This document shows, one piece after another, positions 7,313 to 15,415 of a stretch of DNA of 27,861 bases (the stretch's first letter is position 1; every line of letters begins with the position of its first letter). Under the pieces are notes generated by a model, which saw only the letters and a list, made by a program, of their open reading frames with translations, did not search any database and was not told the origin of the DNA. The translations under genes were made by a program, and so were the position numbers. The stretch is taken from assembly GCA_023393095.1 (NCBI GenBank), contig JAEWMT010000127.1, forward strand, positions 1 to 27,861, in the 5' to 3' direction. The DNA comes from Bacillota bacterium. GTDB taxonomy: Bacteria; Bacillota; Clostridia; Lachnospirales; Lachnospiraceae.

Positions 7313-7342
7313 TTGTTATAAGGGTATTGATTGAACTATAAA
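7313..7342 (+). promoter_or_regulatory. Possible promoter of the two-component system
   Basis: TTGTTA (7313-7318), 18 nt, TATAAA (7337-7342). The match is moderate. The remaining ~210 nt up to the start codon hold no other signal that I can defend. Confidence 0.35.
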
Positions 7343-7556
7343 AAGTACGGGAAGAACTACGAAATACGTACAGTGGTACTCACTTCTTGGTTCTTGAAGT
7401 AAATACTAAAAGCAGTATTCATTTGAGGGTATTTTAGTTGCCTCAGAGAGGTAGCATGGGGTATAATGAGGATAATTGTAAAAATCGGTAAAAGCATTCT
7501 ATTAATCTGTAATATGGATGGATTTTTAGCTGAAATACAAAAAGCGAGGTGTTTTC

Positions 7557-8234
7557 TTGAAGCTTTTATTAGTTGAGGATGACAAAACAATAGCCATGGG
7601 ACTTGAATACTCTTTGGAGCAGGAGGGATATCAGGTAGTTTTATGCCATGATGTAGCATCCGGAAAGAAGGCTTTTTCAGAACATAAATTTGATTTATGT
7701 ATCTTGGATCTGACATTACCTGATGGGAGCGGTTATGAATTATGCAAACTGGCTAGGGAGCGGTGGGATACTCCGGTAATCATATTAACGGCCTGTGATG
7801 AAGAGGTAAATGTGGTTATGGGTCTGGAGCTTGGGGCAGACGATTATATCACAAAGCCTTTTCGTATCCGTGAACTGATAGCTCGGATTAAAACGGTATT
7901 ACGAAGATACCAAAAGGAGAGCAGTACGAAGAACGTGATTGAGCTGGATTCACTAAGGATTAATATATTGGATGCCAAAGTATATAAAAATGGAAAGGAA
8001 ATTCTTCTGACGGCACTGGAATATAGGCTGCTGCTCATTTTTGCGAATAATGAGGGTCAGATCCTTTCCCGTAATCAGTTGCTAGAGGGAATATGGGATG
8101 TGGCTGGTGATTTCGTAAATGACAATACGTTGACGGTTTATATAAAAAGGTTACGAGATAAATTAGAGGAGGATCCTCAAAATCCTTCTATCATAAAAAC
8201 AGTACGGGGTTTCGGCTATAAGGTAGGTGAATAG
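7557..8234 (+). CDS. Response regulator, OmpR/PhoB family
   Basis: This 225-residue DNA-binding regulator has a receiver domain at about 1-115 with the acidic pair in VEDD (E7, D8, D9), phosphoacceptor Asp51 in CILDLTLPDG, Thr78 and Lys100 in YITKPF. A winged-helix output domain at about 127-225 ends in TVYIKRLRDKLEEDP and TVRGFGYKV. The start is a TTG at 7557, preceded by GCGAGGTG; a CDS from this codon gives a complete receiver domain. It lies directly before its kinase and probably activates the downstream ABC transporter genes. Confidence 0.95.
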   Translation: MKLLLVEDDKTIAMGLEYSLEQEGYQVVLCHDVASGKKAFSEHKFDLCILDLTLPDGSGYELCKLARERWDTPVIILTACDEEVNVVMGLELGADDYITKPFRIRELIARIKTVLRRYQKESSTKNVIELDSLRINILDAKVYKNGKEILLTALEYRLLLIFANNEGQILSRNQLLEGIWDVAGDFVNDNTLTVYIKRLRDKLEEDPQNPSIIKTVRGFGYKVGE

Positions 8235-8235
8235 A

Positions 8236-9237
8236 ATGTTGCGTAACAGTGAATATCGAGTAATGCTAATAATGGCCCTAGCTGTCCTTGGTGCAGGAAC
8301 TGCAGCAGCATGCATAATTAATCTATTAGCAGGCGGGGTTGTAATGATAACCGGCTCCATTCTGATTGGCATCTTTATCTTTTATACCGCTCGAAGGTAC
8401 CGGGATATTGAAAAGCTCTCAGGGTATCTTAGGCAAATATACTCCGGGGATTACTCTTTGGATATTCGTGATAACCAGGAAGGTGAGCTAAGCATTCTAA
8501 AAAATGATATCTATAAAGTGACTTTGATTTTATCCAAACAGGCACAACTTCTCCAGACGGAGAAGGAACAGCTTGCCGATGCAATTTCTGATATATCACA
8601 TCAGCTGAAAACACCGCTTACTTCAATGATGGTCATGACGGATTTGTTAAAGAAAAGTGACCTAGATCCCTTAAAAAGGAAGGAATTCACGAAAAATCTA
8701 GGACTTTCGTTGGAACGAATGGAATGGTTGCTGACTTCCCTCTTAAAGTTGTCTAAACTGGATGCAGGAACCGTGAAGTTTAAAAAGGAATGTATTGATG
8801 TAAATGAATTGATACAGCAGGCAATGAAAGCACTTCTAATTCCAATGGAGCTAAAGGAGCAGAAGCTTACTATTCAGGGTAATCAGGAAGTTACTTTTAT
8901 CGGAGATTTAAAATGGACTACAGAGGCACTAATCAACATAATCAAGAATTGTATCGAGCATACATCAAACGGAGGAGAAATCAAGATTCAATTTAATGAT
9001 AATCCAATCTTTACGGAGATTGTGATTCAAGATAACGGTACTGGTATCAATAAAGAGGATCTACCGTATATATTTAAACGGTTTTATAAAGGGAAAAATG
9101 CAAATGAGGATAGCGTTGGTATCGGCCTTGCAATGGCAAAGAGCATTATAATAAGCCAGAACGGAGATGTTAATGTTACCAGCAGGAAAAATCAAGGGAC
9201 AAGCTTCAGTATTAAATTTTATAAAAAGGTATCTTAA
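8236..9237 (+). CDS. Sensor histidine kinase with two membrane helices and almost no extracellular loop
   Basis: The 333-residue kinase has two closely spaced hydrophobic segments (about 8-30 and 32-51), so nearly no outside sensor region. The cytoplasmic part has HisKA with SHQLKTPLTS (phosphorylated His122) and HATPase_c with N box NCIEHT (Asn238), G1 DNGTG (266-270), F box IFKRFYKG and G2 GIGLAM (295-300). This short intramembrane-sensing layout is typical of kinases that work with a neighbouring ABC transporter of the BceAB/MacB type. I chose ATG 8236 because AGGTGA at 8225-8230 is well placed; GTG 8227, inside the regulator gene, is an alternative. The gene follows the regulator stop without a gap. 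Confidence 0.93.
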   Translation: MLRNSEYRVMLIMALAVLGAGTAAACIINLLAGGVVMITGSILIGIFIFYTARRYRDIEKLSGYLRQIYSGDYSLDIRDNQEGELSILKNDIYKVTLILSKQAQLLQTEKEQLADAISDISHQLKTPLTSMMVMTDLLKKSDLDPLKRKEFTKNLGLSLERMEWLLTSLLKLSKLDAGTVKFKKECIDVNELIQQAMKALLIPMELKEQKLTIQGNQEVTFIGDLKWTTEALINIIKNCIEHTSNGGEIKIQFNDNPIFTEIVIQDNGTGINKEDLPYIFKRFYKGKNANEDSVGIGLAMAKSIIISQNGDVNVTSRKNQGTSFSIKFYKKVS

Positions 9238-9279
9238 AATATTATAATCAAAAGTAAAGTGACAAAATTGTAATTTTTA

Positions 9280-9323
9280 AGTCATCGAAGAGTCATCTGC
9301 AGCAGATAGAATATCTTTATAAA
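9280..9323 (+). promoter_or_regulatory. Candidate response-regulator site and promoter of the ABC transporter operon
   Basis: AGTCATC occurs twice, at 9280-9286 and 9291-9297, an 11-bp period. TATAAA at 9318-9323 could be a -10 box, with no recognisable -35 where the repeats end. Direct repeats one helix turn apart over the -35 region are typical for OmpR-family activators. Confidence 0.45.
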
Positions 9324-9445
9324 TACCAATTATGTAATTATGAGGACTATTATACGAAGAATTATGAAATTACATCATATTCAAATGTTATATATGCTCC
9401 GTCTGATACGGTGTGAAAGGCCTCAGAAGGAAAAGGAGAATTTAT

Positions 9446-10129
9446 ATGGATATTTTAAGAGTAGAACATCTATCAAAGCAGTATGGTAACGGTGATACGG
9501 CAGTAAAAGCCCTGGATGATATTTCATTTTCAGTAAAAAAGGGAGAATTTGTAGCCATTATCGGGCCCTCTGGTTCGGGAAAATCAACACTTCTTCATAT
9601 GCTCGGCGGTGTCGACCGGCCGACCGACGGAAAGGTTTATGTGGACAATACGGACATCTATCACCTGGGAGAAACCCAGTTAGCTATTTTCAGACGCAGA
9701 CAGATCGGGCTTGTCTATCAGTTTTATAATCTGATTCCGGTACTCACCGTAGAAGAAAACATTACACTGCCCGTACTGCTTGATGGGCAGAAGGTTGATT
9801 CGACGCAACTAAACAGTATTGTAAGAACACTTGATCTTGAAAGAAGATTAAGTCACCTTCCGAATCAGCTTTCCGGCGGGCAGCAGCAAAGAGTATCAAT
9901 AGGCAGGGCATTGATTAATAAACCGGCAATTATGCTTGCCGATGAGCCGACAGGTAATCTGGACAGTAAGAACAGCACCGAAATAATTGAATTATTGAAG
10001 ATGTTTAATAAGACTTACCAGCAGACTCTTTTGGTTATAACCCATGATGAACGGATTGCACTCCAGGCAGACAGAATTATAGCAATAGAAGACGGGCGGA
10101 TTGCCAAAGACGAGGTGATACGTCCATGA
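9446..10129 (+). CDS. ABC transporter ATP-binding protein, MacB/SalX-type
   Basis: The 227-residue ATPase has Walker A GPSGSGKST (40-48), Q-loop Gln92, signature LSGGQ (142-146), Walker B IMLADEP (162-168) and the switch His200. It belongs to the family that drives FtsX-type permeases for antimicrobial peptide or lipid export and sensing. ATG 9446 is chosen since AAGGAGAA (9433-9440) precedes it; a GTG at 9413 would add 11 basic residues without a ribosome site. Its stop codon overlaps the permease start (ATGA), so the two are translationally coupled. Confidence 0.95.
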   Translation: MDILRVEHLSKQYGNGDTAVKALDDISFSVKKGEFVAIIGPSGSGKSTLLHMLGGVDRPTDGKVYVDNTDIYHLGETQLAIFRRRQIGLVYQFYNLIPVLTVEENITLPVLLDGQKVDSTQLNSIVRTLDLERRLSHLPNQLSGGQQQRVSIGRALINKPAIMLADEPTGNLDSKNSTEIIELLKMFNKTYQQTLLVITHDERIALQADRIIAIEDGRIAKDEVIRP

Positions 10130-12753
10130 ATATTGTAAATAAATTAACACTTCGCCAGTTAAGAATGAACAAAAAGAGAACCCTGGTAACAATCATGGGT
10201 ACAATTATATCCGCAGCGATGATTACCGCTGTTGCAACCCTTGGGTTGTCTTTTATGGATATGATGCAGAGACAGTCAATTTCTCAATATGGGGAATGGC
10301 ATGCGACTTACAATAATGTAAATAAAAAACAGCTAGCTTCAATACAGTCAAATAGTAAGGTAAAAACAACGATTATAAACCGGGAACCCGGATATGGTTA
10401 TCTTAAGGGCGGCCAGAATAAGAATAAACCGTACCTATATATTATGGAATACAGTAAGGAAGGCTTTGAAAAATTACCAATTAAGCTGGTAAAAGGCAGA
10501 TTACCGGAAAAACCGGATGACATAGTACTGAATGAGGAAATTATAACCAATGCTAAGGTTAATTACTCCATTGGAGATAAGATTGACCTTAATCTTGGAC
10601 AGAGACAGTCCACTTCAAAAGATAAGGAAGAAGCAAACAAAGAACCCATGCTGCAAAGATCTCCGCTGCAATGGGAGAATGATTCAGTTACTGAAAAATT
10701 AACGGAGAATATGAAAAAATCCTATACAATCGTAGGTTTCATTAAACGGCCGGTATGGGAGTATAACTGGTCACCGGGATATACGGGAATTACTTATATT
10801 GACAGTAAAATCGTAAATTCAGAAGAAACCTTCAATGTATCGGTTATCTTTAAGAAGGTAAATAATAAGCTTTTTAATATAGGAGATAAAATCGCTTCTG
10901 AGAACGGAATTAAGGATTACAAATATAATAACGATCTTTTAAGATACTATGGTGTGCTAAAGGATGATCAGGTTAAGGATATGCTTTATACCTTATCGGC
11001 AATTATCATGGTAATCATCATGATTGGTTCTATTTCGTTAATCTATAATGCATTTGCTATATCGGTATCGGAACGATCCAGATATCTGGGAATGCTTTCA
11101 AGTGTTGGTGCAACAAAGAAACAGAAGAGAAATTCCGTGTTTTTTGAAGGTGCAGTGATTGGAATAATTAGTATTCCACTTGGTATTATCGCAGGATATA
11201 TAGGATTGGGTATTACTTATATTTGTATTAATCCGATGCTGAAAGGAGTACTTAATGTATCGGGAGGATTTCGCCTGATTGTCTACCCGTCTTCATTAAT
11301 TATTGCAATCCTGGTATCAGCTGCCACGATTCTTATATCAACCTATATCCCCGCAAGAAGAGCGTCCAATATCTCGGCGATTGACGCAATCAGACAGGTT
11401 ACGGATGTCAAAATTAAAGGCAGACAGGTACGAACCTCCAAATTCACCCGGATGCTTTTTGGTATTGAAGGCGATTTGGGATTAAAGAATCTAAAAAGGA
11501 ATAAGGGAAGGTACAAGGCAACTGTATTTTCGCTGATTATCAGTATGGTTTTGTTTTTGGTTGTATCTACATTTACCATGTATTTAAAAAAATCGCTGGT
11601 AATGACACAGGATGGGATTAATTTTGATATACAGACCGGCATAAATTCTGACAATGCTAATGAGAAGGATAATATCATTCAGTCCATTACTTCTGTTGAT
11701 AATATTAAAAATATGACAATAAATAAGAAATTGTCAGCATCCACACTAATTCCTGAAGATAGGACTCCGGACTATCTGAAGGAGAATAAAGAAAATAAGA
11801 TGGAGGACGGTAAATATAGATATTATGTAGTAGTAAATGTTCTGGATGATAAATCATTAAAGGAATATGCAAAAACAGTAGGGGGCGATTTTTCAAAACT
11901 TACCGACACAAATAATCCAACTGCAATTGTAATTGATACAATGAGATTTAAGGATGAGGGCGAAGATAAATATGTAGAAAAAAAGGTTATTAGCACAAAG
12001 ATCGGTGATCAGATTGATTTACAGTTTAATAATGTGGATACAGAGAAAAATGAAGATTTACAGCCTGTTAAGGTTGCCGCTCTGACAAATCAAATGCCGA
12101 TGGGAATTATGACCTTAGGTGATACAGCAGGCTTCCATATAGTTATGTCAGAAGCTGCATTTAATAAGATAACTCAGGGGGAGGAAGATCAGGTAGCGAA
12201 GGAATTATATCCGGAAGTGTATTTTAATAGTGATAATCCAATAAAACTCCAGGAGAATCTCGAAGAAATACAAAGTCAGGTGGGCGAGAGCCGTCTTTAT
12301 ATTTTTAATGTATATAATTACAAAGAAAGTGAACAGCAGGCGCTTCTTCTGGTATCCGTATTTACCTATGCCTTTATTATTCTGATTACAGCAATCTGTA
12401 TTGCTAATATCATTAATACTATTTCCACCGGCATTGCTTTGAGAAAGAGGGAGTTTGCAATGTTAAAATCCATTGGTATAACACCAAAGAGCTTTAATAG
12501 AATGTTGAATTACGAAAGTATTTTCTATGGAATTAAGGCTTTGATATATGGCTTGCCCATAAGCTTCCTTGTAATGTATCTGATGTATCGCGTCCTGATG
12601 GTCAAGTTTAGTTATGGCTTTATCCTGCCAATGACCAGCATCTATATTGTAATAGCATCGGTGTTTCTAATTGTGGGTACGGCAATGCTGTATTCCAGCA
12701 GACGAGTAAGGAAGGAAAATATAATTGATGCTTTGAAACAGGAAGTCATATAA
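10126..12753 (+). CDS. ABC transporter permease with two FtsX repeats (8 membrane segments)
   Basis: The 875-residue membrane protein is built as two similar halves. Each half has one helix, a large extracellular region of about 230-250 residues, then three helices: TM1 ~21-45, TM2-4 ~285-312, 340-365 and 381-408; TM5 ~463-488, TM6-8 ~738-762, 801-826 and 836-860. FtsX landmarks are visible after each bundle: SSVGATKKQ with IPARRASNISAIDAIR, and KSIGITPKSF with RRVRKENIIDALK. It partners the ATPase just upstream. With the intramembrane kinase it probably senses or removes an envelope-active compound such as a lantibiotic or another antimicrobial peptide; the substrate cannot be read from sequence. 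It is longer than BceB-type permeases (about 650 residues). Confidence 0.93.
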   Translation: MNIVNKLTLRQLRMNKKRTLVTIMGTIISAAMITAVATLGLSFMDMMQRQSISQYGEWHATYNNVNKKQLASIQSNSKVKTTIINREPGYGYLKGGQNKNKPYLYIMEYSKEGFEKLPIKLVKGRLPEKPDDIVLNEEIITNAKVNYSIGDKIDLNLGQRQSTSKDKEEANKEPMLQRSPLQWENDSVTEKLTENMKKSYTIVGFIKRPVWEYNWSPGYTGITYIDSKIVNSEETFNVSVIFKKVNNKLFNIGDKIASENGIKDYKYNNDLLRYYGVLKDDQVKDMLYTLSAIIMVIIMIGSISLIYNAFAISVSERSRYLGMLSSVGATKKQKRNSVFFEGAVIGIISIPLGIIAGYIGLGITYICINPMLKGVLNVSGGFRLIVYPSSLIIAILVSAATILISTYIPARRASNISAIDAIRQVTDVKIKGRQVRTSKFTRMLFGIEGDLGLKNLKRNKGRYKATVFSLIISMVLFLVVSTFTMYLKKSLVMTQDGINFDIQTGINSDNANEKDNIIQSITSVDNIKNMTINKKLSASTLIPEDRTPDYLKENKENKMEDGKYRYYVVVNVLDDKSLKEYAKTVGGDFSKLTDTNNPTAIVIDTMRFKDEGEDKYVEKKVISTKIGDQIDLQFNNVDTEKNEDLQPVKVAALTNQMPMGIMTLGDTAGFHIVMSEAAFNKITQGEEDQVAKELYPEVYFNSDNPIKLQENLEEIQSQVGESRLYIFNVYNYKESEQQALLLVSVFTYAFIILITAICIANIINTISTGIALRKREFAMLKSIGITPKSFNRMLNYESIFYGIKALIYGLPISFLVMYLMYRVLMVKFSYGFILPMTSIYIVIASVFLIVGTAMLYSSRRVRKENIIDALKQEVI

Positions 12754-12824
12754 TTATTAAAGTTTATTAAAGTTATTTTCATGATTTTCATATAAAATGG
12801 TAGAAGGCTTGCAGGGAAAATGCT

Positions 12825-12858
12825 AACCTCCATAAGGTCTAGATCTTATGGAGGTTTT
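12825..12858 (+). terminator. Terminator after the permease gene
   Basis: AACCTCCATAAG (12825-12836) pairs perfectly with CTTATGGAGGTT (12845-12856), loop 8 nt, followed by a short T run. Confidence 0.75.
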
Positions 12859-12915
12859 ACGGTTCAGGTATTACGTTCAAAAATGAATAAAAGGAAGAGA
12901 AATATATGACAAAGC

Positions 12916-13161
12916 GTGGGAGTAGATTTTGGGAGTCCTGATAAAATATTGGTGGCTTATGAACAAGACGAGCAACCGGAAAACTTAATAGAACATCCTA
13001 TGAGTATAAATATGAAAGAAAATTTAAAAAAGTTTCTAAGTCAAAATTCTAACAAATTGTTAGTTTCAGTAAAGATGCTTGCAATTAATGTGCTTTTCCT
13101 ATATGATAATAATCAAGAAGAAGCGGATATTATTGAATACAGGAGAGGTAACGTAAGATGA
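12916..13161 (+). CDS. Small uncharacterised ORF coupled to mgsA (start uncertain)
   Basis: This frame encodes up to 81 residues from a GTG at 12916 and ends in a TGA that overlaps the mgsA ATG (ATGA), a typical operon junction. The middle part is Lys/Asn-rich with one hydrophobic stretch (KLLVSVKMLAINVLFLY); no known domain is recognised. The start is problematic: the good ribosome site AAGGAAGAG (12891-12899) fits ATG 12906, but that frame closes after 11 codons (MTKRGSRFWES). A single-base indel between 12906 and 12941 would join the two. So it may be a small gene with a weak start, a frameshifted gene, or a remnant. Confidence 0.45.
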   Translation: MGVDFGSPDKILVAYEQDEQPENLIEHPMSINMKENLKKFLSQNSNKLLVSVKMLAINVLFLYDNNQEEADIIEYRRGNVR

Positions 13162-13634
13162 TTCAGGATGATTATATTAAATTTATAGTCGGTAAGCAAA
13201 AGCATATCGCATTGATTGCACATGACACCAAGAAGCATGAACTGGTAGAATGGGTCGATAAGAATAAGGATATTTTAAAAAGCCACTTTTTATGCGGCAC
13301 AGGTACTACAGCCAGATTAATTGTTGATAAAACCGGGCTTCCGGTGAAGGCATATAACAGCGGTCCTCTCGGTGGTGATCAGCAGATTGGTTCTAGAATT
13401 GTTGAAGGAAATATTGATTTCGTAATATTCTTCTGGGATCCGCTTGCAGCCCAACCCCATGATCCGGATGTGAAAGCGCTGCTTCGAATTAGTGCAGTCT
13501 ATGATATCCCTGTTGCAAATAACAGAGCTACCGCAGATTTCTTAATTACATCTAAATTCATGGATGAAGAATATGAGAGAAATGTCTTGAATTATAATAA
13601 AGTGATTCAGGGCAGATTAGAAGAATTTAAATAA
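13158..13634 (+). CDS. mgsA: Methylglyoxal synthase
   Basis: This cytoplasmic enzyme converts dihydroxyacetone phosphate to methylglyoxal and phosphate, a bypass of lower glycolysis when phosphate is limiting or sugar flux is high. At 158 residues it has normal length. Family motifs are intact: IALIAHDTKK with His22 and Asp23, the phosphate loop GTGTTAR (47-53), SGPLGGDQQIG with the catalytic Asp74, and FFWDPLAAQPHDPD with His101 and Asp104. The ribosome site AGGAGAGG (13141-13148) lies within the upstream small ORF, with which the start codon overlaps. It is followed by a terminator. Confidence 0.97.
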   Translation: MIQDDYIKFIVGKQKHIALIAHDTKKHELVEWVDKNKDILKSHFLCGTGTTARLIVDKTGLPVKAYNSGPLGGDQQIGSRIVEGNIDFVIFFWDPLAAQPHDPDVKALLRISAVYDIPVANNRATADFLITSKFMDEEYERNVLNYNKVIQGRLEEFK

Positions 13635-13670
13635 TAGTTTTAATAATTTTGTAATAAGAATATTCTGCGA

Positions 13671-13713
13671 AAACCCCAAAGTTTAGATATTTAAAGTCTA
13701 ACTTTGGGGTTTC
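13671..13713 (+). terminator. Terminator after mgsA
   Basis: AAACCCCAAAGTT (13671-13683) pairs with AACTTTGGGGTTT (13700-13712); TAGA/TCTA inside the loop can extend the stem. The T run is short and interrupted. Confidence 0.7.
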
Positions 13714-13747
13714 TTGTATCATAATGGTGAAATTCCAGCATATCCGA

Positions 13748-13875
13748 ATTGTAAATTACAATAAAACACCATATAAATAGGAAATAATATAAAATAATGT
13801 ATAAAATTACAAAAGATCTTGACATTAACTCTACAAGCATGTAGTATAAAATTAGAATTATGCATTTAAAATGCA
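13748..13875 (+). promoter_or_regulatory. Promoter and candidate operators of the BlaI-type repressor gene
   Basis: TTGACA (13819-13824) and TAGTAT (13842-13847) are 17 nt apart. Between them and over the -10 lies the dyad CTACA-AGCA-TGTAG (13831-13844). It has the TACA/TGTA half-sites of BlaI/MecI operators, but with 4 rather than 2 bases between them. Two further palindromes flank the promoter: ATTGTAAATTACAAT (13748-13762) and TGCATTTAAAATGCA (13861-13875). Autorepression is likely; which dyad binds is inferred. Confidence 0.6.
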
Positions 13876-13899
13876 GTGAAGTTAATGGAGGGGGCACAT

Positions 13900-14277
13900 G
13901 TGAAGCGCATTAAGGAAGTGTCGGCAACCGAAATGGAAATCATGAAGTATCTCTGGAAGCAGGAGATGCCTGTAGCTACAGTTGATATGCTTGCATACTT
14001 TAATAATGAGCATAATAAGGGCTGGAAACTTCAAACATTATCTACCTTCCTATCCCGCTTGGCTGACAAAGGTCTTTTGATATCAGACAATAAGGGAAGA
14101 GGAACAGTACATTATCCGTCAGTATCTCAGGAAGCCTATAACAGATTGAAAGCGAAAAGCGTTTTGGAAGTAATGTATGAAGGCTCAATTAAAAATTTTT
14201 TTGCAGCATTGTATGGTGATAAGAAATTGACAAATGAAGAAGTAGAAGAGCTGAAACAATGGCTTTCAGAAAGATAG
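13900..14277 (+). CDS. BlaI/MecI-family transcriptional repressor
   Basis: The 125-residue repressor is of normal family length. An N-terminal winged helix (about 1-75) shows EVSATEMEIMKYLWKQ, WKLQTLSTFLSRLADKGLL and the wing RGTVHYPS; the rest is the helical dimerisation part, where family members are cut by their partner protease. I choose GTG 13900 because GGAGGGGG at 13886-13893 is 6 nt upstream; a GTG at 13876 would precede this site. It lies directly upstream of an M56 protease gene, the standard BlaI-BlaR1 order. No beta-lactamase gene is present, so the target is probably the secreted-protein gene downstream. Confidence 0.93.
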   Translation: MKRIKEVSATEMEIMKYLWKQEMPVATVDMLAYFNNEHNKGWKLQTLSTFLSRLADKGLLISDNKGRGTVHYPSVSQEAYNRLKAKSVLEVMYEGSIKNFFAALYGDKKLTNEEVEELKQWLSER

Positions 14278-14286
14278 GTGAGTGAG

Positions 14287-15348
14287 ATGACTATATTGAA
14301 TTATATTTTTAGTATGTCTATCGCAGGAAGTTTGGTTTTTCTTTTATTTCTACTAATTGAGCGGATAACAAAACAAAGTTTTAGTGCATTATGGCATTAT
14401 AGAATTTTAAAAATTATTTTAATATTTTACATAATTCCGATTGGTAATATAATTGATATACTGTTTGGAAAACCGTTCAAGGCCTTAATTGGGCAGGAAA
14501 GTATCATTGGATCGAACTACTTTAAACTAACTGGCAATCATGTAAACGAAAATACTCTTTTATATCGAGGCATTTTGCTTATTTGGATATTTGGTATTGC
14601 TGCATTTTTAATATGGCAGGTTTTCTGCTATATCAAATTTAGATATATCATAGTAAGTGATAAAAAAATAGTTAACAGTAGGGTTTGTGAAATTGCTGAA
14701 TTATGTGCTAAGAAGTTTGGTATTAAAAAACAAGTTCAAATTTATGTCAATGAAAATATAAATACTCCAATGCTTATAGGGTTTATATCTCCGATTATTT
14801 TATTACCGAGTGATGAAATGAAAACGATGAATATAGAATACATCTTATCTCATGAACTGATTCATTATAAAAAGAAAGATATGATAATAAAATTATTTGT
14901 ACTTCTGATTCGAATTTTATATTGGTTCAATCCATTTTTATATTTATATTCAGTTGAATTGGATAAGTGGTGCGAATATGCCTGTGATGAGATGAGTACA
15001 AAAAAACTATCTCATGATAAGAGAAGGCAGTATGGTCTGGCTATACTAGAAGCAGCTGCTGTTATGCCTGTATACAGCTCTAATTTTGGAACACCTTTCT
15101 TAAATGCAAAACAAAACTTAAATAAGAGACTAATGTTTATGCTAGATGCTAAGACAGCAAAGAATACAAGGATAGTATTATCGCTGGTTATAGCAATTGC
15201 CTTTGTTAGTCTTGGAGCTTCGATTGCATGTATGGGTGAAGTATTAACAAGTAGTAATCAGCAGGAAAAAAGTATTAAAACCCAGATCTATGATAAAAAT
15301 TATCAATCCACAATATTATCAGATAAAATGAGTGATAGAATTAGATGA
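14287..15348 (+). CDS. M56-family membrane metalloprotease (BlaR1-like, no penicillin-binding domain)
   Basis: The 353-residue protein has hydrophobic segments at about 5-24, 40-60, 95-118, 200-222 and 296-316. The zinc protease motif HELIH (His189, Glu190, His193) and the downstream CEYACDE with Glu230 as third ligand identify M56. In BlaR1 and MecR1 such proteases cleave the cognate BlaI repressor on the cytoplasmic side. BlaR1 is about 590 residues with a C-terminal beta-lactam sensor; here only about 35 residues follow the last helix, so the signal must be sensed otherwise. ATG 14287 follows AGGTGAG; GTG 14278 directly after the repressor stop is an alternative. It is co-transcribed with the repressor. 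Confidence 0.9.
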   Translation: MTILNYIFSMSIAGSLVFLLFLLIERITKQSFSALWHYRILKIILIFYIIPIGNIIDILFGKPFKALIGQESIIGSNYFKLTGNHVNENTLLYRGILLIWIFGIAAFLIWQVFCYIKFRYIIVSDKKIVNSRVCEIAELCAKKFGIKKQVQIYVNENINTPMLIGFISPIILLPSDEMKTMNIEYILSHELIHYKKKDMIIKLFVLLIRILYWFNPFLYLYSVELDKWCEYACDEMSTKKLSHDKRRQYGLAILEAAAVMPVYSSNFGTPFLNAKQNLNKRLMFMLDAKTAKNTRIVLSLVIAIAFVSLGASIACMGEVLTSSNQQEKSIKTQIYDKNYQSTILSDKMSDRIR

Positions 15349-15352
15349 AAAT

Positions 15353-15385
15353 TTGACATGGAAATTATATACAATTGTATATAAA
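15353..15385 (+). promoter_or_regulatory. Promoter of the secreted-protein gene with BlaI-type operator
   Basis: TTGACA at 15353-15358 is followed by a perfect 20-bp palindrome, TTATATACAATTGTATATAA (15365-15384), that covers the spacer and the -10 region (TGTATA 15376-15381 at 17-nt spacing). The core TACA-AT-TGTA matches the BlaI/MecI operator pattern of TACA and TGTA separated by two bases. The promoter starts 5 nt after the protease stop codon. Repression by the upstream BlaI-type protein is inferred. Confidence 0.7.
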
Positions 15386-15415
15386 ATATATTTATTTTTA
15401 CGAAGGAGGGTATAT

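Noticed and set aside
13691..13897. 68-codon minus-strand ORF before the BlaI gene
   Set aside because: It runs through the mgsA terminator and the BlaI promoter, has no ribosome site, and shows low-complexity hydrophobic sequence.
14287..15348. Full beta-lactam sensor BlaR1
   Set aside because: The chain ends about 35 residues after the last helix; the penicillin-binding sensor domain is missing.
15332..15415. Longer N-terminus of the secreted protein
   Set aside because: It would overlap the M56 gene end and the promoter/operator; ATG 15416 has a strong ribosome site and a signal peptide.
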